A DNA stretch of 64,000 bases from Tillandsia leiboldiana. Taxonomy: Eukaryota > Streptophyta > Magnoliopsida > Poales > Bromeliaceae. The notes below the pieces were generated by a model that was given only the letters and a program-made list of their open reading frames with translations, had not been told where the DNA came from and ran no database searches. Position 1 is the stretch's first letter, and each line of letters opens with the position of its first letter. Positions 1 through 11,661 of the stretch are shown one piece after another. The DNA is taken from positions 16,729,164-16,793,163 of the forward strand of contig CM055074.1 in NCBI GenBank assembly GCA_029204045.2, written 5' to 3'. A program made the translations under genes and the position numbers.

Positions 1-2531
1 CAATAAAAGAAAAGTACACCTCTATACCTCACTACAAAGGTCTCTCAACATGTAACTCTCAAAATAGTAAGGGGGTACATCTACTCTCTGGACGACGACT
101 GGTAGGGATCTAGCTCGCGACTCCCTTACCTCGAACTGAAGAAGCAGCAGCTGGAGCAGCAGGAACAGGAGTAGAAGCCCCTGGGGAAAAAGACACCGCG
201 GCGGGTGTGAGAACTACATCCCACAGTAGTTCTCAGTGGGTGCCACCAACAAGCCCGACGGTCTGCCCACTAAGTCTACTAGAGGCATGAAGTAACAAAT
301 GCAATACTGAAAGGAAAAGAGCTGAAAACAAAATAACTCTATAGCTACTATGCCTCTATCTAAATGATCAAGAAGTGGAACAGATGGAAACATGATGCAT
401 CTACTAACCCTCAACTCAGATCACCCAATCTACACTGACTGCCTCCTCGGGTCCAGTCAAACCTGTCTCTACCTACTGCCGTTACATCCACGTAGGACCG
501 GACTGACGTAGGGTGTCCGTGACTGCCAAAACTGGCCCAGCCAGAGGGACTGCGTCCGTGACTGCCAAAACTGGCCCAGCCAGAGGGACTGCATCGACAA
601 GTCGCGATACAAAAGTAACAGATCCACCCCGGACGTGGCACTCGAGGGGCGCGACCCCATCGAGGAAAAAGGTATCCGCGCACTCTGTCGAGCTCAATAT
701 GGCTATGCAGGCTATAGTCCAAAATCCACGCTCACTCTCAGAACGGAAAGACTCAGGATCCTCAAACATCTCGCACAACGGTCGGAGCACTCTCGACGAC
801 TCAGCTGATCAGCTCTCTCGAATCTCAAGACACTAGCAAACTCCACCAACTCATAGCACAAAACACACTGGCTGGAGATACTCCATAGCCGGGATCGACC
901 CACAACTCAGGGCTAACAAAACTGGTCGGACGACACTCAACGACCCGGGACCACCGTCAACCCCGACGGTTCCCAACAACACTGACCGGAAGATACTCGA
1001 CGGACCGGGACCACCGTCTACCCAAACGGCTCCCCACAACACTAGCACAAGTCTAAACTCAGCTACCAGACTCCACTCAGCCCCCAGGCACGAGTGCAAT
1101 GATGTCCCACAGAAACCTGACTACTCGGCCCACTACCTGGGCGAGAAAAATCTATGTGCAGGAAAAGATGCAAAGTGTGGGATGTCTAAAGCAATAATAA
1201 CCTAACCCAAGTTAGAGTTTTCTACTAGTCTGGTTAACATGTAGCATATGACGGGGGTGCTAGGTCAAGTTCCAATAATAGCATGTACATAAATATAGCA
1301 AGAATAGTACATCTCAATCCTAGAGATTGTATAATAAATCATGCATGCTATCTATCAAAGGTGCAATAATCCCTTAGGTAAGCTTCATTAATAATCAACA
1401 TCACCTAGCATGCTCTCAAACTCATAGAGGAACACTACAACTATGTAAGCTTCCAATTATCAACATGGATCATAATATCATGCAACTCTCATTTAACATA
1501 TTATGAATATCATATCCTGTAATTCCCACAATTACCAATATCAAGCTTACATCACAACCACATCTTGGTGCACTAGCATGCATGCATTCTATCAAGATAG
1601 AATTAGAGAACCGTCCACCGGTTCTGGAGACAAGCAACCCACCTGATTCGCTTTCCGCAGGCAAAGCCGAAGTCGGGGAAGTACGCAGCCACTTGCTAAC
1701 CAAATTCACTGAAACTGCATCCTCGGTACACAGTCGCACCAGTCCCTGCTCGAACCAACAGCACAGCCCACAATTAAACAACATCACAATTCACACTTGC
1801 TACTTTACCAAAAAAGCACAAAGAAGACCCTTTTTCACCTGAATTCTGTCCTCAGAAAAATCTGGAAAAATTGCCGTTGCGATCCACCCGACGAGTAGAT
1901 ACAAATCGAGTGTTTATACAACTCATTCTGACATCTATGGACCAAGATACAAATAGAACACTGCGGCAAGTCAAAATGTACACTGTCCAAAATCTGTCGG
2001 AAACCAGTCCAAAAAGAAGGTTAATTATCACCTGGAAGATAAACTCCAAAATTTCCAATAAAAATACGACAGCGATCCTCTCGAAGCGTAGGTATCAATC
2101 GAGACTTTAAACGCCTCATTCCGATGCTCGAGCATAGAGATAAAAATCCGACAAGCCTCCGCTGTCCAAAAATCCTCCAGCAAAACAGTAGCTCAGAAAT
2201 TCCTCGTAAACCGTGCCAAGAACTCAAATCGAGACGAAGTGATCAACACAAAAATCGAAGGCATACCTCTCATGAACGCACTGCCGCAAAAATCCGCTCA
2301 AATTACCATCGGAACAATCCAGGGTGTCTCGCGGACGGAGAAGTGACGGTGGAAGCCAAAATCCAAGAAATGTCGATGTGCGCCGCGTCGCAGAAAGCGC
2401 GGATGTCAAGGCCTCCAAAAAAATCTGAAAATTTCTCAGTAGATGGAGCACAGGATGATGATCATCTTCTCTTCAGGCCTGAGGTACAAATGGGCTCGGG
2501 AAGAGGCTCGAATTCGCGGCCCAAGAGGAGG

Positions 2532-2539
2532 ATTATATA
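2532..2539 (-). promoter_or_regulatory. TATA box in E1 left LTR
   Basis: The minus strand reads CTATATAATC here, about 0.9 kb inside the LTR measured from its U3 end. The same site is kept in the right LTR at 9624-9631. It lies just downstream, in transcription sense, of the G-box cluster and is the likely start of retroelement transcription. Confidence 0.6.
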
Positions 2540-2666
2540 GCCCAGACCAAACAATTCTGAAAATACCATCTGTGTCCCCACTTTCGGGCGCCCAAAACTT
2601 TCGGGCTGCTACAGTTTACCGAAAACGTACCCCGAATCGTCAAAGCCCGAATCAACCCTGAAGCGC

Positions 2667-2965
2667 CACGTGTCCCAGAACAGCAAACAGCCAAACGGGC
2701 CAATCCCTGAGTGCCACATGGCACGTCGCACAGCAAACACCAAACCCAGCCGTTCCCCTGGCGACACGTGGCCAGGCCCCCGCGCCGCCTTCACGCGCAT
2801 TCCGCCTCGGTTGGCGTGCCCACATGCTCGCACGTCGCGCTGCCGGCGACCATGCTGTGCACGCGCCCCGAGGAACCTGCCGTCCGCTCCGTGGACCGCT
2901 CCCGTGAACCAGCCACTCCCACGATGCCACGTGTCCACTCCAAACCAATCAGGAAACGCCACGTG
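2667..2965 (-). promoter_or_regulatory. G-box/ABRE-type CACGTG cluster in E1 U3 (left LTR)
   Basis: CACGTG palindromes occur at 2667-2672, 2765-2770, 2928-2933 and 2960-2965, some within the larger core CCACGTGG. All lie upstream of the minus-strand TATA at 2532-2539. CACGTG is the classic binding core for plant bZIP and bHLH factors, including ABA- and light-responsive ones. Use by the element is inferred from position and repetition. Confidence 0.5.
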
Positions 2966-3453
2966 GCACGCTCCTCCGCTGCACCGTGCGCGCCTGCCCG
3001 CGCCCGCGCGCTGCCCGGGCCGCCGCGCTCCGCCGCTGCCCGCCGCCGCCGGCGATGCCCGGCCGGCCGGAACAGTACCCTGCTGCCTCGAAAACTGTGC
3101 CAAGTCATCCGGGCTTCGAAAAATTCAAGTAAATAGTGTGTTTCGATCGTTTTCGCGCGCTGAAACCAAATCTGCTGTCCGTTTTGCCAAATTCCAATTC
3201 CAAAAATTGCCGAAAGCATCCGGAAAGGTGTTTTTAACCCAAATTTCGTGCTGAGTCCAATTTTGATATCCGTTTCGCGCGAAACCACTACTAAATTTTA
3301 CCGAAAATTCCCAGAAAAGTGAACTTGATCCATTCTCATGCCGGGTCAATTCCTTGGTTCCAATACGCGCGCAAATACCTCAATCACCCAACATGGGCCT
3401 CCAGAAGCAGCTGATCAACCAGTAACCTCATCGCGGGGATCCGGGTCCTCACA

Positions 3454-3462
3454 TCCTCCCCC
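3454..3462 (-). other. E1 polypurine tract
   Basis: The minus strand reads GGGGGAGGA directly against the LTR start (TGTGAGG). This is the standard plus-strand primer position of an LTR retrotransposon and fixes both the LTR border and the element's orientation. Confidence 0.8.
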
Positions 3463-6400
3463 ACTAAAAGAAAGTTTCGTCCTCGATACTAACACAACTC
3501 AAACAGGAGTCACAAATACCAAGGATAAGTACTCAACCTCACCGTCTCCAGCTCCCAAGTCACTAGTCACTCCCCGTGATTACCCCTCAACAACAACAAT
3601 AGCTAGTACGGCATGGCCCGGTTGCGCAATTCTCTCACCTCACGAGCCAGAATTCGCAACAGGCGTCCCTCGTACTCCAAACACTCACAGATCTCAAAAA
3701 GAGCGAGTCAATCACGGGCAAGGGATCCACAAGCCAAAACACCTCTGAGCTGAGACGTGGAAACAAAACCTCAGGGACTCCAACAAAAAGGCTGGGGGGA
3801 AAACAACAAGCTCCAAAAATCAAACCCTTCATACCAACCCAACTAGGGTGATCCAAACCACAACGACACAACCAAACAGGAAAGAGAAAAGCCCAACATC
3901 AGGAATATCATCAACCCCAACTCTCAATTTAGAAAACCACCGACAATAGCGAAAGGTCCGAAAATTTCGAAAGGCCAGTGCCTTCACCCCAATCAAATAA
4001 GAACAGGCTTTGACAGCGTCTCCATTCTGGAGCAGCCTTTCGAAGTTTTCGGCCCGTTCGCGAGCCTCGGCATACAAACGTGAAAAAAAATGGAGAGAAG
4101 TGTTGAAGCTATTCCTGCTGTGGCAGCACAACGAAAACTATAATCCAACCGTGACCCCTAGGGACACAACCTCAAGCCCTAGCAGCTTCAATAACACCAC
4201 ACAGCGCCAACTGTGGAATCATCAACTTCAACCCCCAAACAACTCCCCCACTCAAGGTATCCGCCATTTCCGTGGCTTGTCGGGGTGATACAAGGTACTC
4301 AACAATAATCCAGTAGTAACTCCACAGCCCCTAAGGGAGACATCCCTATAACTCGCAAATCCAACACCCAACATGGTAATGCTAAAATCGGCGCTGGTAT
4401 CAATCTCAACATCCAATCCTCAAGCTCTACTGGCACTGTCCCGTCCAAAAAGCTCCTCGCTTCACAACAGTGTCGGTCTCGGCCAACTCGAATAGTATCT
4501 CTTTTGTCCGGATTCCCACAGCCGCCCCTACGGCTAAAATAAAGTGGTCCAAGAAGGTAAGCTCCCGAAGCTAATACTTGTACCTCAACCACTTAGCATA
4601 CCACTTCCTCCTCACAGGCACTGTAGCACTATCCACAAGTGCTCCTCCAGATCGAAGTCACTCAGGGAGTCAATCCAATATCTATGCAGAACACTTTTAT
4701 CAATCCGTCCAAGTACAGCTGAAACACCCAATTCCACAATTCATAAAGGCAGCAGGGTAACAGTCAATCCCCTTGACTTCACTATGAGCTCATAAGGCCC
4801 TTACTGTGTCCTGAACACCATCTTGGTAAAATCCTCGGCTGCAAGATTCCAAGCTGATACCTGCCTCACAGAAGAACAACTACCGGAGTATAACTCAATC
4901 AATGGCCTAAACAAAACCCGGACCTGCAAGTGCTCAAACCACAAAAGAACCCCTCACAGTGGTGTACCAACGTCGTGGCACTAGGTCCCACAGACCCCTC
5001 GATCCATCAGATCCTGCCACTGTGCCATCAGCTCTCTCTCTGCTCTACAGGTGATATCCAATAAGGTGCTGTCAAGGTTGACGCGGTTCCCAAAACCACG
5101 TCGAACGCAATCTCAAACTCCCTAACTGGTGGCATCAACATCAGCTCAGGTGGACTCACACCCGGGGTCTCACGGGCAAAAGGGGATATCCTTGAGTCCC
5201 GGTGCCGCCATAGGCACCTCACACACTGTCGAAGTAACCTGTGTGCTTTGATTGTCCCAACAACCAAGCCTCTTCTTGTCTGCCTCGCAGAAGATCAAAG
5301 TCCTCTCTCTCCGCACTTGACCATCCGGTGGTACTGTGCTAACCAATCCCAAGCACTAGGTCACACATTGAACTGCCACCATACCAAAAAAAAAAAAAAA
5401 AAAAAAAAAAATCTGCAGGTATAACTCGTGACGTCAACTGCACTGGACATGATCCACAAGCCTCCTCCACATGCACTTCATCCACAGTAACCTGTACCTA
5501 TAGTGCACGTGGTGACAACTCTGCTTCTAGTCCATGCAAGACTACACAAGGCTCTAACTCTGCCTGCTGTAATGGAATCTCACCCGCGACAATCCGGCCC
5601 ACTGTCGTGGCGCCCTCCAACCAGGTGGCACAATCTCATCCACACAATGCAAGCGGTTGTCACTCAGTCTGCCAGATAATATCAAGACCAAAGACAAAGG
5701 GAGCACAACCTCTGTCTCTGCTGACACGGAGGCGCCGAATATGGTCCTCCGCAGATAACAAATCTACGCTACCGCTGCGCTGCTCTGATATAGCTGCTGA
5801 TGCTGCCATCGGGGTCCACCCGACCTCTGATGTCTCAGAAATCCACTACCCTGGAGAAAAAATCAGGAATGCCACTATCGGCCAATCTATCCTCCATCAA
5901 CTAGTGTCAAGCGCCTCTATCCAGAACTCACCTCTGGCGGTAGATCCCTATCCCTAAAGGAATTGTAGCGCCATGCTCCACTCAAGCCTACTCCATCGAG
6001 GCATCCATAATCCAAAATGGAGAAACCGAATAACTGAAAGATATCCTGGCACAATCCATTCGCAGTCACGCATCTCCTATGCGCCTCGTCCCTCAGAACC
6101 TGAAGTGCGCAGTACAACAACTGCATAAACTTTCTGACATAAGGAGGCTCTCAAATAGTCTCTCCATCACCGCCAACCACGATCCTGCCTCCAAAGGCTC
6201 CAACTCAATTCCACGAATCGGGGTGGTTCATCTGCCGAAACTGGCTCAACTGATCGATGATGTCCCACAGCTCATCAGCCGTCGGCTATCCACCCTACCT
6301 CGGGGCCTCGGCACTAATGTCGGAACGGAGGGGGCTACTCTCTCCATCGACGCCACTGAAAGCGCTGCCACGGAAGATACTGCAACCAGGTTGTCTCAAG

Positions 6401-6879
6401 CGGAAAGCACTGTCGAGCTGCCCACTGCTCCGACAACTGTGCCACCACAACTAGCTGCTCACTCCATCGCCGAAATGCCTCTAACATTCCTGTCATCTGG
6501 GTCCGGAGCTCTCAGACCTCAATCCGGGTATCCGGCCCAAATCTGACCGCTCAAGCTCCACAGCCACGACAGGATGCACATGTTCAAAACACAGCGTCGG
6601 GGAGACATCGCTCACCACGACAAACTGCAACAAGTCACACAACAAACACTCGACCCAATCTAGCGAAAGTCTAGGACATGTCACCCATTCCACAGCATTA
6701 TGTTGTCTGCAGCCAACATAATCACTTAGGAGAATAACATGCCAATCACTCATCCCATCCATTGGGAGAGGTATAAAACTCAATCAGGACTCTCGCTACA
6801 AGTCACGACTCTCACGAAGTCATCCTAGGGTCCAAACACAAGCCTAGGGTTTCTAAAGTCCACATGACCTATAACCTAG
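3463..6879 (-). pseudogene. E1 interior, decayed; gag-like trace near 6000-6260
   Basis: This 3.4-kb stretch has no frame longer than about 155 codons on either strand. Reading the minus strand from about 6260 to 6100, a broken frame resembles the N-terminal gag of H3 (21150-20827): an FRQ motif, then a WL..MERLFESLL stretch matching H3 W..AMEKLFRDF, then loss of frame. No protease, reverse transcriptase or integrase motif could be recognised. The part at 3463-6000 shows nothing identifiable apart from a poly(A) run. It may be a non-autonomous filler region rather than a mutated pol gene. Confidence 0.5.
5386..5411 (+). repeat. Poly(A) run of 26
   Basis: An uninterrupted A26 tract inside the decayed E1 interior. 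It has no TSD-like flanks that I can see, so it is recorded as a homopolymer and not as a retroposon tail. Confidence 0.9.
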
Positions 6880-6891
6880 GCTCTGATACCA
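6880..6891 (-). other. E1 primer binding site, initiator tRNA-Met
   Basis: The plus strand reads GCTCTGATACCA, so the minus strand has TGGTATCAGAGC, the usual plant tRNA-iMet primer site. It is separated by 8 bp (6892-6899) from the LTR terminus at 6900. Confidence 0.9.
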
Positions 6892-6899
6892 CTCTAATC

Positions 6900-9800
6900 T
6901 GTCATGCCCCGGTGTCGAAACTGCGACCCGGGCTCGCCGACAGATCCGCCGCCCATACGGGAAGCCCCGTATAGACGAAGCGACTAACCTGCAAAAGATC
7001 ATCTACACTAAATAGATATCAGAGCTGAAAAGTAAATGCTGAAATAAAATAAATACAACTCCAAGTCCTCACCAAAAAATATTAGTCTCTCAGCAATAAA
7101 AGAAAAGTACACCTCTATACCTCACTACAAAGGTCTCTCAACATGTAACTCTCAAAATAGTAAGGGGGTACATCTACTCTCTGGACGACGACTGGTAGGG
7201 ATCTAGCTCGCGACTCCCTTACCTCGAACTGAAGAAGCAGCAGCTGGAGCAGCAGGAACAGGAGTAGAAGTCCCTGGGGAAAAAGACACCGCGGCGGGTG
7301 TGAGAACTACATCCCACAGTAGTTCTCAGTGGGTGCCACCAACAAGCCCGACGGTCTGCCCACTAAGTCTACTAGAGGCATGAAGTAACAAATGCAATAC
7401 TGAAAGGAAAAGAGCTGAAAACAAAATAACTCTATAGCTACTATGCCTCTATCTAAATGATCAAGAAGTGGAACAGATGGAAACATGATGCATCTACTAA
7501 CCCTCAACTCAGATCACCCAATCTACACTGACTGCCTCCTCGGGTCCAGTCAAACCTGCCTCTACCTACTGCCGTTACATCCACGTAGGACTGGACTGAC
7601 GTAGGGCATCCGTGACTGCCAAAACTGGCCCAGCCAGAGGGACTGCGTCCGTGACTGCCAAAACTGGCCCAGCCAGAGGGACTGCATCGACAAGTCGCGA
7701 TACAAAAGTAACAGATCCACCCCGGACGTGGCACTCGAGGGGCGCGACCCCATCGAGGAAAAAGGTATCCGCGCACTCTGTCGAGCTCAATGTGGCTATG
7801 CAGGCTATAGTCCAAAATCCACGCTCACTCTCAGAACGGAAAGACTCAGGATCCTCAAACATCTCGCACAACGGTCGGAGCACTCTCGACGACTCAGCTG
7901 ATCAGCTCTCTCGAGTCTCAAGACACTAGCAAACTCCACCAACTCATAGCACAAAACACACTGGCTGGAGATACTCCATAGCCGGGATCGACCCACAACT
8001 CAGGGCTAACAAAACTGGTCGGACGACACTCAACGACCCGGGACCACCGTCAACCCCGACGGTTCCCAACAACACTGACCGGAAGATACTCGACGGACCC
8101 GGACCACCGTCTACCCAAACGGCTCCCCACAACACTAGCACAAGTCTAAACTCAGCTACCAGACTCCACTCAGCCCCCAGGCACGAGTGCAATGATGTCC
8201 CACAGAAACCTGACTACTCGGCCCACTACCTGGGCGAGAAAAATCTATGTGCAGGAAAAGATGCAAAGTGTGGGATGTCTAAAGCAATAATAACCTAACC
8301 CAAGTTAGAGTTTTCTACTAGTCTGGTTAACATGTAGCATATGACGGGGGTGCTAGGTCAAGTTCCAATAATAGCATGTACATAAATATAGCAAGAATAG
8401 TACATCTCAATCCTAGAGATTGTATAATAAATCATGCATGCGATCTATCAAAGGTGCAATAATCCCTTAGGTAAGCTTCATTAATAATCAACATCACCTA
8501 GCATGCTCTCAAACTCATAGAGGAACACTACAACTATGTAAGCTTCCAGTTATCAACATGGATCATAATATCATGCAACTCTCATATAACATATTATGAA
8601 TATCATATCCTGTAATTCCCACAATTACCAATATCAAGCTTACATCACAACCACATCTTGGTGCACTAGCATGCATGCATTCTATCAAGATAGAATTAGA
8701 GAAACGTCCACCGGTTCTGGAGACAAGCAACCCACCTGATTCGCTTTCCGCAGGCAAAGCCGAAGTCCGGGAAGTGCGCAGCCACTTGCTAACAAAATCC
8801 ACTGAAACTGCATCCTCGGTACACAGTCGCACCAGTCCCTGCTCGAACCAACAGCACAGCCCACAATTAAACAACATCACAACTCACACTTGCTACTTTA
8901 CCAAAACAGCACAAAGAAGACCCTTTTTCACCTGAATTATTTCCTCAAAAAAATTTGGAAAACTTGTCGTTGCGATCCTCGCGACGAGTAGATACGAATC
9001 GAGTATTTATACAACTCATTCTGACATCTGTAGACCAAGATACAATTAGAACACTGCGGCAAGTCAAAATGTACACTATCCAAAATATATCGGAAACCAG
9101 TCCGAAAGAAGGTTAAATATCACCTGCAAGATAAACTTGAAAAATTCCAATAAAAATACGACGGCGATCCTCTCGAAGCGTAGGTATCAATCGAGTCTTT
9201 AAAAGCCTCATTCCGATGCTCGAGCATAGAGATAAAAATCTGACAAGCCTCCGCTGTCCAAAAATCCACCAGCAAAATAGTGGCTCAGAGATGCCTCGTA
9301 AACCATGCCAAGAACTCAAATTGAGACGAAGTAATCAGCACGAAAATCGAAGGTGTACCTCTCATGAACGCGCTACCGCAAAAATCGGCCCAAAATACCA
9401 TTGGAGCAATCCAGGGTCTCTCGCGGACGAAGATGTGACGGTGGAAGCCAAAATCCAAGAAACGTCGCTGTGCGCCGCATCGCAGAAAGCGCGGATGTCG
9501 AGGCCTCCAAAAAAATATGAAAATTTTTCAATAGATGGAGCACACGATGATGATCATCTTCTCTTCAGGACTCAGGCACAGATGGGCTCGGGAAGAGGCT
9601 CGAATTCGCGGCCCAAGAGGAGGATTATATAGCCCAGACCAAACAATTCAGAAAATACCATCTGTGTCCCCACTTTCGGGCGCCCAAAACTTTCGGGCTG
9701 CTACAGTACACCGAAAACGTACCCCGAACCGTCAAAGCCCGAATCAACCCTGAAGCGCCACGTGTCCCAGAACAGCAAACAGCCAAATAGGCCAATCCCT

Positions 9801-10566
9801 GAGTGCCACGTGGCACGCCGCACAGCAAACACCAAACCCAGCCGTTCCCCTCGCGACACGTGGCCAGGCCCCCGCGTCGCCTTCCCGCGCATTCCGCCTC
9901 GGTCGGCGTGCCCACGTGCGCGCACGTCGCGCTGCCGGCGACCATGCTGTGCACGCGCCCCGAGGAACCTGCCGCCCACTCCGTGGACCGCTCCCGTGAA
10001 CCAGCCACTACCACGATGCCACGTGTCCACTCCAAACCAATCAGGAAACGCCACGTGGCACGCTCCTCCGCTGCACCGCGCGCGCCTGCTCGCGCCCGCG
10101 CGCTGCCCGCGTCTACTCCGCCGCCGCCCGCGCCGCCGCGCTCCGCCACTGCCCGCCGCCGCCGGTGATGCCCGGCCGGCCGGAACAGTACCCTGCTGCC
10201 TCGAAAATTGTGCCAAGTCATCCGGGCTTCAAAAAAATCAAGTAAATAGTGCGTTTCGATCGTTTTCGCGCGCTGAAACCAAATCCGTTGTCCGTTTTGC
10301 CAAATTCCAATTCCAAAATTTGCCGAAAGCATCTGGAAAGGTGTCTTTAACCCAAATTTCCTGGTGAGTCCAATTTTGATATTCGTTTCGCGCGAAACCA
10401 CTACTAAATTTTACCGAAAATTCCCAGAAAAGTGAACTTGATCCATTCTCATGCCGGGTCAATTCCTTGGTTCCAATACGCGCGCAAATACCTCAATCAC
10501 CCAACATGGGCCTCCAGAAGCAGCTGATCAACCAGTAACCTCATCGCGGGGATCCGGGTCCTCACA
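6900..10566 (-). repeat. E1 right (5') LTR, 3667 bp
   Basis: It starts TGTCATGCCCC and ends CTCACA. Relative to the left LTR it is about 99% identical over the outer 1.7 kb, but clearly more diverged in the segment matching 1840-2500. It carries a short GC-rich insertion near 10105-10126. A TATA box is at 9624-9631 (minus strand), and six CACGTG boxes occur between about 9760 and 10050. It abuts a truncated Copia LTR at 10567. Confidence 0.92.
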
Positions 10567-11007
10567 ACGGTACTCAATGACGCAAAACACAGATTTTCCT
10601 ATTGTGTTCCGGTACTCCAAGATGTGTTCGGTACTCAATGAGAATTACAGAAAATCCTGTGTCGGTTTTGAGAAACTCAAAGAGGGGTTTCGGTACTCAA
10701 TGTAAAAACTAATTTTTTTTCAAGATAAGTTTTATCCAAAACAAACCAAGTACCGGAATCCAAACTTAAAATAAGTTGTGAGTTAAAAACCAAGTTTCCA
10801 AAACCATGTCTAAATCGGGTTTCAATAAATTCCTGATTCCAAAGATTGTAAATGTACTTAAATCACCATGATTAAAATAATCATACCTGAGTGTCAACTT
10901 GAGCTTATGTTGAATCTTCTCTGAGTCTTCGAATGCTGATTGACAATTTGATCACTTCAAGACTCCGACTCAACTCACGAAATATGCCAACACAAAAAGC
11001 CGTAACA
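10567..11007 (-). repeat. Truncated Copia (SIRE/Maximus-like) LTR
   Basis: The last 150 bp (about 10862-11007) match the terminal part of the Copia LTR at 26120-27412, including the shared end GCCGTAACA. Upstream, the GATCCGGATC array of that LTR is replaced by a different repeated motif, GGTACTCAATG, in three exact copies plus one variant between 10567 and 10705. The LTR is cut at 10566 by the end of E1, so E1 most likely inserted into it. The matching remainder would lie left of the window. Confidence 0.75.
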
Positions 11008-11076
11008 AGCTCTACCGCAATATAGTACTTATACCCGAAAACTCACGAAAGATAAATACCTAAAAACTACTTTTAT
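11008..11076. other. Unassigned junction between Copia LTR and H3 protease fragment
   Basis: AT-rich sequence without a recognised match. If the Copia LTR is a simple insertion into H3, this should be H3 sequence, but it does not look like gypsy pol. The protease homology itself appears to fade near 11110. Confidence 0.3.
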
Positions 11077-11661
11077 TCAAAGGTCAGAAAGTAAATTAAA
11101 AGTGTCATTACACACATGCAAGGTATGGTCGGGAATCTGAACCTCACGTGCACGTGGTAATCGTCCTACCTCTATCCCATGCAACAATGCGAATGCTCTA
11201 CTAACAAAATAATGATATGCTCCGGTATCAAATAAAGTGTGAACCCTAATGCCAGAAAGTAATGTGATATCTGCCACCACATGGTCGGCTGCTGACGAGT
11301 CCTCCACCTGAGCGGCATAAACCCGACCGCTCTGAGCTGGCGGTCGGTAATCAGAAGGGCGGAATGAAGGAGATCTGCTAGCAGGAGTATAAGGCCGCTG
11401 AGCTGACGACCTCTGCTGGGATACGATAGGAGCCGAGGCGGAAGATGGTGCCGTGGCGATCAACAGGGGGCATGAAGCTCGGATGTGCCCAGACTGTCCA
11501 CATCTGAAACAACGACCCCACCTATGATCACAGGTACCCGGCTGATGCTGTCCCCCACAGAAAATACATCGGTCTGAGTACCGTGGCTGCCTTGGCTGCT
11601 GCTGCTGCTGTGGTCTCTGCTGCCGCGACTGTGACCTCTGCTGCTGCTGCTGCTGCGGTGG
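11077..11661 (-). pseudogene. H3 gag-pol fragment: nucleocapsid zinc knuckle and aspartic protease
   Basis: The minus strand reads in one frame through a Gln-rich linker (CTG/CAG repeats near 11600-11660), a CCHC knuckle (CFRCGQSGHIRASCP, about 11480-11525) and an Ala/Ser/Pro linker. A retropepsin core follows with LFDTGA (catalytic Asp-Thr-Gly) and a degenerate second half. The normal protease follow-on ending in a DVILGMDWL-type motif is missing, so the fragment is truncated on its downstream side. E2 was inserted at 11662-11666, splitting it from the N-terminal gag at 20440-21150. It is a relic and cannot make a working polyprotein. Confidence 0.85.

Larger units (their letters stand above)
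1..3453 (-). repeat. E1 left (3') LTR, about 193 bp cut off by the window edge
   Basis: It aligns with 7094-10566 at an offset of 7093, rising to 7113 after a short insertion in the right copy. It ends in CTCACA next to the polypurine tract. It contains a 39-bp tandem duplication at 515-592, a minus-strand TATA box near 2532-2539 and a GC-rich U3 with several CACGTG boxes. Short frames on either strand here (for example 2670-3254) are LTR shadows, not genes. Confidence 0.9.
1..10566 (-). mobile_element. E1: long-LTR Ty3/gypsy-like retrotransposon, decayed interior
   Basis: Two direct repeats (1-3453 and 6900-10566) flank a 3.4-kb interior, and the left repeat continues out of the window. A sequence complementary to the initiator tRNA-Met 3' end lies beside the right repeat, and a purine tract (read on the minus strand) lies beside the left one. 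The element therefore runs on the minus strand with its 5' LTR on the right. The LTRs begin TGT and end ACA. At 3.67 kb they are very long, as in some Tekay/Del and Ogre-type gypsy elements. No intact gag or pol frame remains, so the copy needs proteins from elsewhere or is dead. The TSD cannot be checked because the left flank is missing. Assignment to gypsy rests on LTR termini shared with the gypsy copies H3, H4, E2 and E4 and on a weak gag-like trace. Confidence 0.85.

Noticed and set aside
2609..3288. 164-194 codon frames in the E1 LTR (also 9625-10401, 258 codons)
   Set aside because: They lie in the GC-rich U3 of an LTR, are antisense shadows of each other and show no recognisable domain.
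5386..5411. Poly(A) tail of a processed pseudogene or SINE
   Set aside because: No flanking direct repeat, promoter box or coding remnant could be found beside the A26 run.
6880..6891. tRNA gene at the GCTCTGATACCA sites (also 17440, 22987, 30979, 41207)
   Set aside because: Only the 12-base primer complement is present and there is no cloverleaf. The position next to an LTR marks a primer binding site.
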